From the NCBI RefSeq assembly GCF_018604545.1, contig NZ_CP075896.1, positions 1,116,001 to 1,180,000 of the forward strand: a DNA stretch of 64,000 bases. Direction: 5' to 3'. Within the stretch, counting starts at the first letter, position 1, and each line of letters begins with the position of its first letter. Position numbers and translations under genes: made by a program. The stretch comes from Streptomyces koelreuteriae (GTDB lineage: Bacteria > Actinomycetota > Actinomycetes > Streptomycetales > Streptomycetaceae). Below are positions 1 to 8,375 of the stretch, in pieces. Under the pieces are notes generated by a model that was not told the DNA's origin, ran no database searches, and saw nothing but the letters and a program-made list of their open reading frames with translations.

Positions 1-347
1 CCGAGTTCACGGACCGGCGACTCGGTCATGTGGAAGGGCCCCAACACGGTCGACTCGGTGGCCCCGGGCGCACGGTCGCCGTTGACGGTCTCCACCAGCA
101 TGGACAGGCCGAGCACGTCCGACAGCAGGATGAACTCCTGCCGGGTGTCGGTGCAGGCCTGCCCCGTCGCCGTCAGGAAGTCGATCGCCCGCTCCCACTC
201 CTCCTGCGTGAGCCGGGTCTCCCGCGCGAAGTCGTGCAGATGGCGGACGAGTCCGGTGAGCAGCTCACGCAGCCGCGGGTCGGCGGTTCCGCGGAGGCTG
301 GCGAGGGCCTGCTCGGTGACGCCGGTCCCCGTCGCGTCGGTGGTCAT
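1..347 (-). CDS. intradiol ring-cleavage dioxygenase, N-terminal part (hydroxyquinol/catechol 1,2-dioxygenase type), cut by window edge
   Basis: Only the first ~115 residues are present; the catalytic Fe(III) domain with its Tyr/His ligands lies outside the window. The visible part is the helical dimerisation domain of intradiol dioxygenases: it contains TQEEWERAIDFL, then DTRQEFILLSDVLGLS and the family-typical TESTVLGPFH. The last segment is characteristic of hydroxyquinol and chlorocatechol 1,2-dioxygenases, which open a dihydroxylated ring to a maleylacetate or muconate. The ATG at 347 is preceded by GGGGAG with a 5-nt spacer. The gene lies 65 bp downstream of the FAD hydroxylase on the same strand, so the two probably form a hydroxylate-then-cleave pair. 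The exact ring substrate cannot be read from this fragment. Confidence 0.85.
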   Translation of the reverse strand, partial: MTTDATGTGVTEQALASLRGTADPRLRELLTGLVRHLHDFARETRLTQEEWERAIDFLTATGQACTDTRQEFILLSDVLGLSMLVETVNGDRAPGATESTVLGPFHMTESPVREL

Positions 348-366
348 GTCGGCTCCCCTTCGTCGA

Positions 367-404
367 CGTCCGCTTCCTCCATGAGGCGTCCGCTTCCTCC
401 ATGA
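367..404 (-). repeat. tandem duplication of an 18-bp Shine-Dalgarno-like element
   Basis: Positions 367-384 and 387-404 are identical 18-mers with a 20-bp period. Read on the minus strand each contains ATGGAGGAAG, a good ribosome-binding sequence. They lie between the hydroxylase stop and the dioxygenase start. The dioxygenase has its own closer GGGGAG, so the role of the duplication is unknown. Confidence 0.7.
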
Positions 405-412
405 TTGCGCGT

Positions 413-2161
413 TCAAGCGTGACCGAGGATCCGCCGCAGCGTGTCCGCGAGCAGTTCTCCGGCGTCCGGAGCAGCGGACGCGTGCCGGAAGGCGACGAAG
501 CCGTCCGGGCGTACGAGGAGGGCGCCGCTGTCCGTGATCTCGCGCAGCCGCGCCCAGTCGCCGTACGGGTCCTCGTACTCCTGCCCGGGACCGATCACCA
601 CGGTGGCGATCTCGATGTCCTGGGCCTCGGCCGCGCGCACCCAGTCCTCTCCCCCGATGCCGGTCAGCAGGGTGAAGCGGCCCCGGCCGACCGTGTCGAG
701 GGTGGAGAGCGTGCGGCTGCCGGAGGTGATCCAGGCGTGCGGGAGCCGGGCGCCGGGGCGGGAGGACGGCTGGTGGTGCAGCTCGGGGTCGCGGGCGAAG
801 CCGGGGTCGGGCGTGCCGTCCGGGACGATCGCGGCGGAGCTCTCGGCGGGATAGCGCTGGTTGAGGTCGACGCCGTGCGCGTTGAACTCGTACACCTTGA
901 AGGCGATCGCCTCGCGCAGTTGAGCGCGCTGCTTCTCGGCGGCCTCGGTGGCGTCCTTGCGGGCGGCGATGTTGGCCCAGAGCTGCTCGGGGGTCTGCGG
1001 GGAGAGGCCGTCGAGGGCCTCGAAGACCGGGGCGGTCTCGCGGATGGACTGGTTGGCGCGGGTGACGATCTGCCGGCCGATGGGCGCGCGTTCGGCGGTG
1101 TAGCTGTCGAGCAGCCTGGGGTGGGCGGTGCCGTCGAGGACGAGCTTGAGCTTCCAGGCCAGGTTGTAGGCGTCCTGGATGGAGGTGTTGGAGCCGAGGC
1201 CGTTGGACGGAGGATGGCGGTGCACGGCGTCTCCGGCGCAGAAGACACGGCCGCTCGCGTACCTCTCCGCGTACATCTCGTTGACCGTCCACGCGGAGGA
1301 CGACTTGATGGTCACGGGGATGTCGTCGTCGCCGACGAGCTTGCGGACGACGGATTCGGCGTACGCGGTGGTCAGATCGGGGGCGCCCGCGGTGACGTCG
1401 TAGCCCCACACGATCAGCCACTCGTTCCAGGGCCGGACGCAGCGCACCAGACCGGCGCCGATGCCGCCGACCGTCGCGCCGGGCGCGAGCACCCAGTAGA
1501 GGGTGGAGGGGCGGTGGGCGGTGTACCGCGTCAGGTCCGCCTCGAACACGATGTTGACGCTGCCGGCCACGCCCATCTGGCCGCCCATCGGCAGCCCGGC
1601 GTCCGCGGCGACCTTCGACCGTCCGCCGTCGGCGCCGATCAGGTACTTGGCGCGGATCTCGTACGTGTCCCCGCGCAGCCGGTCGCGGACGGTGGCCGTG
1701 ACGCCGTCCGCGTCCTGGGTGTGGGACAGGTACTCGGTCTCGAAACGCAGCCGGGTGCCCCGGGCGATGGCCGCGTCCACGAGGACCGGCTCCATGAGGT
1801 GCTGCGGCATGTCGCACATGCGGGTGGGGCTGGCGAGTTCGTGTTCCGCCTGCACGAGCGGGTCGTTGCCCCAGGAGCGCACCCGGCCCAGTTCCTCGCC
1901 CGCCAGGCTGGTGCAGAAGGTCGTGTTGCCCATCAGGTGCTGCGGGGTCGCCTGCGCGACGACCTCCTGCTCCACGCCGAGGTCGCGCAGCACCTCCATG
2001 GTGCGCTGGTTGGTGATGTGCGCACGGGGCGTGTCGGCGAGGCCCGCGTAGCGGGTCACCACGAGGTTGGGCACGCCGTAGGTGCTCAGGGCGAGCGCGG
2101 CCGAGGCACCGGCCGGGCCGCTGCCCACGATCAGGACGTCGGTCTCGACGACGGTGGACAC
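413..2161 (-). CDS. FAD-dependent aromatic hydroxylase (phenol / dichlorophenol monooxygenase, TfdB-like)
   Basis: A 582-aa group A flavoprotein monooxygenase that would use NAD(P)H and O2 to hydroxylate a phenolic ring in the cytoplasm. The N-terminal dinucleotide fold GSGPAG is at about residues 13-18, the GADGGRS motif near 176-182, and the second FAD motif GDAVHRHPP near 310-318, followed by NGLGSNTSIQDAYNLAWKL. The segment DTPRAHITNQRTMEVLRDLG is typical of 2,4-dichlorophenol 6-monooxygenases and resorcinol-type hydroxylases. The GTG at 2161 is chosen because CAGGAG lies 6 nt upstream and the protein then begins just before ETDVLIVG, as in the family; an upstream GTG at 2197 has no clear ribosome-binding site. 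It is followed by the intradiol dioxygenase and is divergent from a Fis/GAF regulator that is its likely controller. Confidence 0.88.
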   Translation of the reverse strand: MSTVVETDVLIVGSGPAGASAALALSTYGVPNLVVTRYAGLADTPRAHITNQRTMEVLRDLGVEQEVVAQATPQHLMGNTTFCTSLAGEELGRVRSWGNDPLVQAEHELASPTRMCDMPQHLMEPVLVDAAIARGTRLRFETEYLSHTQDADGVTATVRDRLRGDTYEIRAKYLIGADGGRSKVAADAGLPMGGQMGVAGSVNIVFEADLTRYTAHRPSTLYWVLAPGATVGGIGAGLVRCVRPWNEWLIVWGYDVTAGAPDLTTAYAESVVRKLVGDDDIPVTIKSSSAWTVNEMYAERYASGRVFCAGDAVHRHPPSNGLGSNTSIQDAYNLAWKLKLVLDGTAHPRLLDSYTAERAPIGRQIVTRANQSIRETAPVFEALDGLSPQTPEQLWANIAARKDATEAAEKQRAQLREAIAFKVYEFNAHGVDLNQRYPAESSAAIVPDGTPDPGFARDPELHHQPSSRPGARLPHAWITSGSRTLSTLDTVGRGRFTLLTGIGGEDWVRAAEAQDIEIATVVIGPGQEYEDPYGDWARLREITDSGALLVRPDGFVAFRHASAAPDAGELLADTLRRILGHA

Positions 2162-2230
2162 GGGGCGCTCCTGCGGGGGGAATCGGACTTCGGCCACTCA
2201 TGATCATGGAGGGGATCGGCGGGAGGCGGG

Positions 2231-2339
2231 TGTCTCAATACGAGACATCGTGTGCGCCGTACGAGACATCGTGCGCGCCGGACGAGACGTCGTGTGCGCC
2301 GGACGTTCCGGACACGGCGGTTGTTGTCCGTTCAACGGA
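2231..2339. promoter_or_regulatory. control region with three 21-bp direct repeats and two inverted repeats
   Basis: The divergent intergenic region holds an inverted repeat TGTCTC-N5-GAGACA (2231-2247), three nearly identical 21-bp direct repeats (2239-2259, 2260-2280, 2281-2301) each carrying ACGAGAC(A/G)TCGT, and a perfect inverted repeat TCCGTT-C-AACGGA (2327-2339) close to the regulator start. The period of 21 bp is about two helical turns, so bound proteins would sit on one face of the DNA. TGTCTC-type palindromes are known targets of AcoR-like Fis regulators, so binding by the adjacent regulator is the natural inference. Confidence 0.6.
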
Positions 2340-2360
2340 ACCCGATACGGTGGACATGTC

Positions 2361-4154
2361 GTGACCACCACAGAGCACACCCCCGCAGCCACCGCCGCCC
2401 TCCCCTCGCTGTACGACGCCCGCGAACGCTTCCTGGCGGGGCGCCCGTTGCCCGACGGCGTACCGGAGGAGGTCGCGGCGGCGTGGCGACGGGCGCGGTT
2501 CCACGGAGTGCCGCACGACTTGGCGGAACCGGCGGTCCGACCGCCGCGGCCAGTGGAGTCGGCGCTGCTCGCGGCGGCCCGACCGGTGCTCGACCGCATC
2601 GTCCCAGCCCTGGGCGCGGACGGGTCGCTGCTCGTGCTGACCGACGAGCGGCTGCGTGTGCTGTGGACGGCGGGGAATCTGCCCGGGCTCGACACCTGCC
2701 CCGTGCTGTCGGAACCGGAGGTCGGCAACAACAGCGCGGCTCTCGCGCTGCGCACCCGGCGCCGGGCCGAGACGCACGGGCCGGAGCACTTCCTCGACCG
2801 ATGGCAGGACGTGTCCGCGGTGTCCGTCCCGGTGCTCGACCCGAAGGGTGCCCAGGTGCTCGGCACGGTGACCGTGGCGGCCCGGCTGTCCACCACCCGT
2901 TCGCCCCATCCGCAGGCGGCCCTCGCCGAGGCCGCCGCGGCCGCGGTCGAGACGGAACTGCGCACCCGGGCGGGCCGGGCCGAGCGGGTACTGCTGGACG
3001 CATACCTACGGGCTGCATCCGGCACGGAGTGCGAGGCCGACCCGGCGGTAGTCGCCCTGGACGGCCGCAATCGGCTGGTCAGCGACGCGGCGCAGCGCAT
3101 GCTGACCCCCGGAGTGCTCGAAGCACTGGAACGTACGGCGGTCAGCGCGCGGCGCGGGGACACCGCCGTGGAAGCGGCAGCCGTCACCGAGGGCCTCGGA
3201 TACACCGCCCGGATCACGCCCGTGCGCCTGGACGACGGTACGGTCCTCGGGATCGTCGCCGTCCTGGAACGGCTCGGCGATTCCCCGCCGTCGACGCCGG
3301 CCTCGCCCCGCCCTCCCGTCACTCTCACGGGTTCCTCGGTCCCCTGGCGGCACGCGGTCGCACGTGCGGTCGAACTGGCGCGCTCCCCGGAGCCGCTGCT
3401 GCTGACCGGCGAGCGCGGAACCGGCAAGTCCGCGCTGGCTCGGGAGCTGCTGGGCCTGCGTGGCCTGCCCGGCCTGTCTGGTCCGCCCGGCTCGCTCGAT
3501 TCGCTCGGTGAAGGCGCTGTCCGGGTCGCCGACGCGGCGCGGGACACCGGCCTCGACGAGGCCCTGGCCGCGTGGCAGGCCGACCGGCCACTCCTCCTGC
3601 GGCACGCCGAGCGCCTCGCACAGCCGGGCGTGGCCGCCCTCAACTCCCTGCTCGACACGCATCCCGACACGCGCGTCCTGGTCACCTACACGCCCGGCGC
3701 CCAGGTCGGCCCCTGCCTGCAGCGACTGCTGGACAAGCTGTCCGCCCGCTCGGTGACCCTGCCCCCGCTGCGGGAACGCCCCGAGGACATCCGGGAACTG
3801 CTGCCTGTCCTCGCGCCCCGGCCGACACCCGGACAGCCCCCGCTGACCTGGACCCTGGACGCCCTGCGCGCGCTCGAGCTGTACCCGTGGCCCGGGAACG
3901 TCACCGAGCTGGCCCATGTCGTCCGGGCCCTGGCGGAGCAACGGCGGATGTTCGGCCCGGTCCGCCGGGCCGAACTCCCGGACCCGGTGCGCGAAGGCCC
4001 GGCCGCGCGGCCCCTCAGCCCGATGGAACACGCCGAGCGCGCCGCGATCCTGGAGGCGCTGCGCCGTCACGGCGGCAACAAGGCGCGGGCGGCTGCCGCG
4101 CTGGGGATCGGCCGGGCGACGCTGTACCGCAAGCTGCGGGGATACAAGGAGTGA
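2361..4154 (+). CDS. GAF / degenerate AAA+ / Fis-HTH transcriptional regulator (AcoR-like)
   Basis: A 597-aa DNA-binding regulator. Residues ~60-200 resemble a GAF sensor domain; a P-loop GERGTGKS is near residue 350; PWPGNVTELAHVV follows near 510; and the C-terminus is a clear Fis helix-turn-helix (RRHGGNKARAAAALGIGRATLYRKLRG). The AAA+ domain is strongly reduced: I see no GAFTGA loop for contacting sigma-54, and the Walker B position reads RPLLLRHAERL instead of an acidic motif. This fits an actinobacterial AcoR-type protein that acts with sigma-70-class polymerase. The GTG at 2361 is the first start after the control repeats. The gene is divergent from the hydroxylase/dioxygenase pair and probably senses the aromatic substrate. 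Confidence 0.85.
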   Translation: MTTTEHTPAATAALPSLYDARERFLAGRPLPDGVPEEVAAAWRRARFHGVPHDLAEPAVRPPRPVESALLAAARPVLDRIVPALGADGSLLVLTDERLRVLWTAGNLPGLDTCPVLSEPEVGNNSAALALRTRRRAETHGPEHFLDRWQDVSAVSVPVLDPKGAQVLGTVTVAARLSTTRSPHPQAALAEAAAAAVETELRTRAGRAERVLLDAYLRAASGTECEADPAVVALDGRNRLVSDAAQRMLTPGVLEALERTAVSARRGDTAVEAAAVTEGLGYTARITPVRLDDGTVLGIVAVLERLGDSPPSTPASPRPPVTLTGSSVPWRHAVARAVELARSPEPLLLTGERGTGKSALARELLGLRGLPGLSGPPGSLDSLGEGAVRVADAARDTGLDEALAAWQADRPLLLRHAERLAQPGVAALNSLLDTHPDTRVLVTYTPGAQVGPCLQRLLDKLSARSVTLPPLRERPEDIRELLPVLAPRPTPGQPPLTWTLDALRALELYPWPGNVTELAHVVRALAEQRRMFGPVRRAELPDPVREGPAARPLSPMEHAERAAILEALRRHGGNKARAAAALGIGRATLYRKLRGYKE

Positions 4155-4160
4155 ACAAAC

Positions 4161-4200
4161 AGCTCGGGCGGGCCGGGAAATCTCCCGACCCGCCCGAGCT
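4161..4200. terminator. hairpin terminator between regulator and tRNA-Leu
   Basis: Perfect 12-bp inverted repeat AGCTCGGGCGGG / CCCGCCCGAGCT with a 16-nt loop, directly after the regulator stop and just past the tRNA 3' end. It can serve both converging transcripts. There is no T-tract, as is usual in Streptomyces. Confidence 0.8.
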
Positions 4201-4206
4201 GGTCTG

Positions 4207-4291
4207 TGTCCGAGGGGGGACTTGAACCCCCACGCCCGATAAAGGGCACTAGCACCTCAAGCTAGCGCGTCTGCCATTCCGCCACCCGGAC
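4207..4291 (-). tRNA. tRNA-Leu (anticodon GAG)
   Basis: An 85-nt class II tRNA read on the minus strand. The 7-bp acceptor stem (GTCCGGG with CTCGGAC) contains one G-T pair, the discriminator is A, and there is no encoded CCA. The anticodon loop TTGAGGT gives GAG at 4256-4258, the long variable arm is typical of leucine tRNAs, and the T arm reads GGGGGTTCAAGTCCCCC. It decodes CUC/CUU leucine codons. Confidence 0.97.
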
Positions 4292-4433
4292 AAGGTGTCT
4301 GCCGCCTGGCCAGGGGTGCTCCCCGCGGCGACATGGACAACAATACCAAGGTTTCGGAGTGCCTTTCACCTGCGTTTCCGTCCGCCTGGCGGGGGTCCGG
4401 GACCTCGCGGCCCGATACCCCTAGGGTCGCACC

Positions 4434-5774
4434 ATGAGTGACTGGATGGTTACGCAGAGCCCCGCTCCGGGTCACCGCCCGCGTGCGCTGTCGCCGCTCC
4501 GGGAGCATCTGCGGGACACGTTCTGGTTCGCTCCCACCCTGGCCATGGCGAGCGTCTTCGTGGTCTGGGTGGGGGCGCAGGTTCTCGACACGATCATCGT
4601 CGACGCGCTCCAGGAGGACGGCGACTACGAGACGCTCGAGGAGCTGCTGCGGTTCGCGGAGGACGCCAAGGCCGTCGTGACCGCGGTCGGCTCGGCGATG
4701 ATGACCTTCATCGGGGTGGTCTTCAGCATCTCGCTGGTGGCCGTGCAGATGGCGAGCGGGCAGTTCACCCCGCGCGTGGTGCGGCTCTTCGTGCGGAGCC
4801 GGATCACCAAGGCGACCTTCGCGGTGTTCCTGGCGACCTTCGTGCTGACCCTGCTGGTCCTGACCTCCTTCGACACCGCCGACGATCCCCGTGCCGTGAC
4901 GTCGGTGCCACTGGTGCAGTCGGTCCTCACGCTCTGCATGGTCGCGCTGAGCCTGTTCCTGTTCGTGCTGTACGTGAACACCACCCTGCGGCTGATGCGG
5001 ATCAGCCATGTCATCGCGCGGATCGCCACGGAGTCCTTCCGGGTCGCCGCCTCGATGCCCGTGCCGACCGGCGGACACGACGGGCACGACGCCGCGCTCC
5101 TCGGTCCCGCGACCGCGTGGGTTCCGCACGAGGGCCGGGCGGGTGTGCTGCGGGACGTGCACATCGCCCGGCTGGTGCGGGTGGCGCGCAAGCACGGGGT
5201 CGTACTGCGGCTGATCCCTCGGATCGGGGACTTCGTGGTGCCCGGTACACCCGTACTGGCCGTCCACGGCGGCCCGGCCCCGCCACGCGGGGCGCTGCGC
5301 TACACGGCCTCGGTCGGGGTGGAGCGGACCTACCACCAGGATCTCGGCTTCGGCTTGCGCCAGTTGTCCGACATCGCGCTGCGCGCCCTGTCGCCCGCGA
5401 TCAACGACCCGACGACCGCCGTCCAGGCCTTGGACCGCATCATCCAGTTCCTGGCCTCCCTGAGCCGACGCCCGCTGGACGCCGCCCTGCACCGGGACCG
5501 GGCCGGTGCGGTGCGGCTGGTGCAGCCCGTGCCGGGATGGACCGAGCTGGTGGATCTGGGGTTCACCGAGGTACGGGGGTGTGCCGTCGGGAGCCCGCAG
5601 GTCTCCCGGCGCATGCTGGCCGGACTGGACGACCTGCTTCTGCTCGTGCCGGCGGAACGGCGTGAGCCGCTGCTGCGCCACCGCGAACTGCTCCGCCAGG
5701 CGGTCGACCAGGCCGAAGCGTCCCCCGCGGACCGCGCGTTCGCCCTGCGCCCGGACCGGCAGGGCATCGGCTGA
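4434..5774 (+). CDS. DUF2254 family integral membrane protein
   Basis: A 446-aa protein of unknown function. Four hydrophobic segments lie near residues 30-50, 78-102, 122-146 and 155-178, followed by a ~260-residue soluble part. The order (membrane bundle, then SHVIARIATES and later SDIALRALSPAINDPTTAVQALD) is that of the DUF2254 'predicted membrane protein' family. The ATG at 4434 is the first start and gives an intact N-terminus. The gene stands alone between tRNA-Leu and a convergent aldehyde dehydrogenase. Nothing here shows what it transports or senses. Confidence 0.85.
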   Translation: MSDWMVTQSPAPGHRPRALSPLREHLRDTFWFAPTLAMASVFVVWVGAQVLDTIIVDALQEDGDYETLEELLRFAEDAKAVVTAVGSAMMTFIGVVFSISLVAVQMASGQFTPRVVRLFVRSRITKATFAVFLATFVLTLLVLTSFDTADDPRAVTSVPLVQSVLTLCMVALSLFLFVLYVNTTLRLMRISHVIARIATESFRVAASMPVPTGGHDGHDAALLGPATAWVPHEGRAGVLRDVHIARLVRVARKHGVVLRLIPRIGDFVVPGTPVLAVHGGPAPPRGALRYTASVGVERTYHQDLGFGLRQLSDIALRALSPAINDPTTAVQALDRIIQFLASLSRRPLDAALHRDRAGAVRLVQPVPGWTELVDLGFTEVRGCAVGSPQVSRRMLAGLDDLLLLVPAERREPLLRHRELLRQAVDQAEASPADRAFALRPDRQGIG

Positions 5775-5801
5775 CGGGCATCGGCTGACGGGCGTCGGCT
5801 G
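5762..5801 (+). repeat. 14-bp tandem repeat over the DUF2254 stop codon
   Basis: GGGCATCGGCTGAC occurs at 5762-5775 and 5776-5789, with a third copy diverged and cut short at 5790-5801. The first copy contains the stop codon, so the gene tail has been duplicated into the 3' untranslated region without altering the protein. Confidence 0.75.
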
Positions 5802-5818
5802 CCCCGGCACCTCGAAGA

Positions 5819-5873
5819 CGTCCGACGCCGGGAACCCGCGGTGCCTGCCCGCGTGGCGAACCGGCGTCGGACG
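5819..5873. terminator. bidirectional hairpin between convergent genes
   Basis: A 13-bp perfect inverted repeat (arms 5819-5831 and 5861-5873, CGTCCGACGCCGG and its complement) with a 29-nt loop. It lies between the stops of the DUF2254 gene and the aldehyde dehydrogenase gene, the usual place for a shared terminator. Confidence 0.75.
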
Positions 5874-5885
5874 CAACCGCCCTCC

Positions 5886-7427
5886 TCACGGCAGCAGCTG
5901 GTACTCCGGGAAGTTGCCCGGCAGCCGCTCCCCCGCCGGTCCGCGTGTCACCGCGCGCACCAGCAGCTCGCCGCCGACGAACGCGCCGCGCCAGGACGCG
6001 CCGAGCCCGCCGAACAGCTCGTCGCGGTCGCCGCGGGAGCGGGGCCGGCCATGGCCGACCTTGAAGGCGCGGATGTGCGGGGCGAGCCGCTCGTAGGTCG
6101 CCCGGTCGTCCGTGGACAGCGTCGCCACGAGCGCGCCGTTCGAGGCGTTCATGGCGGCGAGCAGCTCCGCCTCCGTGTCGACCAGGACGATGGTGTCGAC
6201 CGGGCCGAACGGCTCCGCGTGGTGCAGCGGGGAGGACGCGGGCGGGTTGAGGAGGGTGACCGGCTGGACGTAGGCCGAGGTGTCCTGGCCGGGCAGGAAA
6301 CGGGCGTCGGCCGGGCTGCCGCGGTGCAGGGGCACGGCGCCTCGTTCGATCGCCTCGGCGACCTGGTCCTGGAGCTCCTTCGCCTTGGCGGCGTTGATCA
6401 CCGGCCCGAAGTCCAGCTCGGCGTACGGGTCGTCGGGCTTCTCGACGGCGAGCGGGTGCCCGACCCTGACGTCACGGACCGCCGGGAGGTAGGCCGCCAG
6501 GAACGCGTCGAACAGGTGCCGCTGGACGACGAAGCGCGGGTACGCCGTGCAGCGCTGCTTGCCGTAGTCGAAGAGCCCCGGGACCAGCGCGGTGAGCGCG
6601 TCCCAGTCGGAGTAGTTCCAGATGCCCCAGGTGTTGAGTCCTTCCTGTTCGAGTACGTGTCGTTTGCCGAGGTCGGCGACGGCCGTGGCCACCGCGGCGC
6701 CGGTGTCGCGGCCGCCGACGAAGGAGACGCAGCCGATCTCGGGCGCCCTCACCAGCGCCTGGGACAGCTCGCCTCCGCTGCCGCTGACGAGGGTCAGGGG
6801 GATCCCCTCGCGCGCGGCGAGCGCACCGGCCAGGGTCAGGCAGGCGACACCGCCGTCGGTCGGGGTCTTGGCGATGACCGCGTTGCCTGCCAATGCCTGT
6901 ACCAGTAATGCGTGAACGAGCACGCTCATCGGGTAGTTCCAGCTGGCGATGTTGGAAACGGGGCCGTCCAGCGGGGCCCGTCCGGCGAGCATCGGTTCGA
7001 TGCCGTCGACGTACCAGCGGACCCCGTCGATGGCCCGGTCGACGTCCGCCTGGGCGAGGCGCCAGGGCTTGCCGATCTCCCAGACGAGCAGGAGCGCGAG
7101 CAGTCGGCGGTGTTCGGTGAGGGCGTCGAGTGTGGCGGCGACGCGGGCCCTGCGCTCCGGCAGGGGGACGTGCCGCCAGGCTCGGTGCTGGTCGAGGGCG
7201 GCGCGCACGGCCTGGCGGGCGGTGGCCCCGTCCAGGCGCGGCGGGCCGGCGATGGGGCTGCAGTCGACCGGGCTGACGGCGGGCAGGACCCTGCCGTCAG
7301 CCTGCCAGGCGGAGTTCCAGAGGTTGAGGACCCGGTCGTCGCGGAAGGCCTCGGGCGCGGCGGCGAGGCAGCGCCGCCAGGCGTCGGGCCAGGACGTGCC
7401 GGACTTGAGGGTGAGGGTGGGTGGCAT
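5886..7427 (-). CDS. NAD(P)-dependent aldehyde dehydrogenase family protein
   Basis: A 513-aa aldehyde dehydrogenase that would oxidise an aldehyde to an acid. Landmarks are ASWNYPMSV, AVIAKTPTD (cofactor-binding Lys near 187), SFVGGRDTG, LEQEGLNTWG (general-base Glu near 260-262) and the catalytic Cys near 293 in KQRCTAYPR. The Glu motif differs from the usual LELGG, so this is a divergent subfamily. The ATG at 7427 is preferred over one 14 codons upstream because GGAG lies 7 nt before it. It is the third gene of a sucC-sucD-aldehyde dehydrogenase operon, 43 bp after sucD. Pairing with a succinyl-CoA-type ligase suggests work on a short dicarboxylic semialdehyde, which is inference only. Confidence 0.85.
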   Translation of the reverse strand: MPPTLTLKSGTSWPDAWRRCLAAAPEAFRDDRVLNLWNSAWQADGRVLPAVSPVDCSPIAGPPRLDGATARQAVRAALDQHRAWRHVPLPERRARVAATLDALTEHRRLLALLLVWEIGKPWRLAQADVDRAIDGVRWYVDGIEPMLAGRAPLDGPVSNIASWNYPMSVLVHALLVQALAGNAVIAKTPTDGGVACLTLAGALAAREGIPLTLVSGSGGELSQALVRAPEIGCVSFVGGRDTGAAVATAVADLGKRHVLEQEGLNTWGIWNYSDWDALTALVPGLFDYGKQRCTAYPRFVVQRHLFDAFLAAYLPAVRDVRVGHPLAVEKPDDPYAELDFGPVINAAKAKELQDQVAEAIERGAVPLHRGSPADARFLPGQDTSAYVQPVTLLNPPASSPLHHAEPFGPVDTIVLVDTEAELLAAMNASNGALVATLSTDDRATYERLAPHIRAFKVGHGRPRSRGDRDELFGGLGASWRGAFVGGELLVRAVTRGPAGERLPGNFPEYQLLP

Positions 7428-7470
7428 GGGGTTGCTCCGCTCTCGGTGCACAGTCGGGGGCGGGCTCATG

Positions 7471-8361
7471 TCAGCTGTGAGGGAGGCCGTCGAGACGTGC
7501 GAGGACCAGCTTCGCGGTCTCGGTCGGGGTGCTTCCCACGCTCACCCCGACCGCCTCCAGCGCCTCCTTCTTGGCCTGCGCGGTGCCGGACGAGCCGGAC
7601 ACGATCGCGCCCGCGTGGCCCATGGTCTTGCCCTCGGGCGCGGTGAATCCGGCGATGTAGCCGACGACCGGCTTGGTGACGTGCTCGCGGATGTACGCCG
7701 CCGCGCGTTCCTCCGCGTCGCCGCCGATCTCACCGATGAGGACGATCAGTTCGGTGTCGGGGTCGTCCTGGAAGGCGGCGAGGCAGTCGATGTGCGTGGT
7801 GCCGACGACCGGGTCGCCGCCGATGCCGACGCATGTGGAGAAGCCGATGTCGCGCAGCTCGTACATGAGCTGGTACGTCAGCGTGCCCGACTTGGAGACC
7901 AGGCCGATACGGCCCGGCTTGGTGATGTCGGCCGGGATGATGCCCGCGTTGGACTGGCCGGGGGTGATGAGTCCCGGACAGTTGGGGCCGATGATTCGCG
8001 TGCCCTTCTCCTTGGCGTACGTGGTGAAGGCGACGGAGTCGTGGACGGGGATGCCCTCGGTGATGACGACCGCGAGGCCGATGCCCGCGTCGGCGGCTTC
8101 GACGACGGCCGCCTTGGCGAAGGCGGGCGGTACGAAGACGACGGTGACGTCCGCTCCGGTCGTACGCATGCCGTCGGCGACGGAGCCGAAGACCGGCACA
8201 GCCCGGGCGTCGAAGTCGACCGTGCGGCCCGCTTTGCGGGGGTTGACGCCGCCGACCACGTTCGTGCCGGCCGCGAGCATCCGCCGGGTGTGCTTCATGC
8301 CCTCGCCGCCGGTCATGCCCTGGACGAGGACCTTGCTCTCCTTGGTGAGGTAAATGGCCAT
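7471..8361 (-). CDS. sucD: succinate--CoA ligase (NDP-forming) alpha subunit, probable second copy
   Basis: A 296-aa alpha subunit. The CoA-binding Rossmann fold starts at [20 protein letters not shown] lies near 40, [12 protein letters not shown] near 125, and the phosphohistidine is H249 in [13 protein letters not shown]. It catalyses succinate + CoA + NTP to succinyl-CoA, with the beta subunit encoded 14 bp upstream. Its position beside CoA-transferase and decarboxylase genes, rather than tricarboxylic-acid-cycle genes, suggests a pathway-specific copy, perhaps acting on another dicarboxylate. The primary sucCD copy would lie outside the window. Confidence 0.93.
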   Translation of the reverse strand: MAIYLTKESKVLVQGMTGGEGMKHTRRMLAAGTNVVGGVNPRKAGRTVDFDARAVPVFGSVADGMRTTGADVTVVFVPPAFAKAAVVEAADAGIGLAVVITEGIPVHDSVAFTTYAKEKGTRIIGPNCPGLITPGQSNAGIIPADITKPGRIGLVSKSGTLTYQLMYELRDIGFSTCVGIGGDPVVGTTHIDCLAAFQDDPDTELIVLIGEIGGDAEERAAAYIREHVTKPVVGYIAGFTAPEGKTMGHAGAIVSGSSGTAQAKKEALEAVGVSVGSTPTETAKLVLARLDGLPHS

Positions 8362-8375
8362 GGCGTTCCCTCTCC

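Noticed and set aside
2162..2197. Upstream GTG (2197) as start of the FAD hydroxylase
   Set aside because: It lacks a ribosome-binding site and would add 12 residues before the family start. The GTG at 2161 has CAGGAG at good distance.
2239..2301. Three 21-bp repeats considered as a CRISPR array
   Set aside because: The copies are directly adjacent with no spacers, and no cas genes are in the window. They fit a regulator-binding array.
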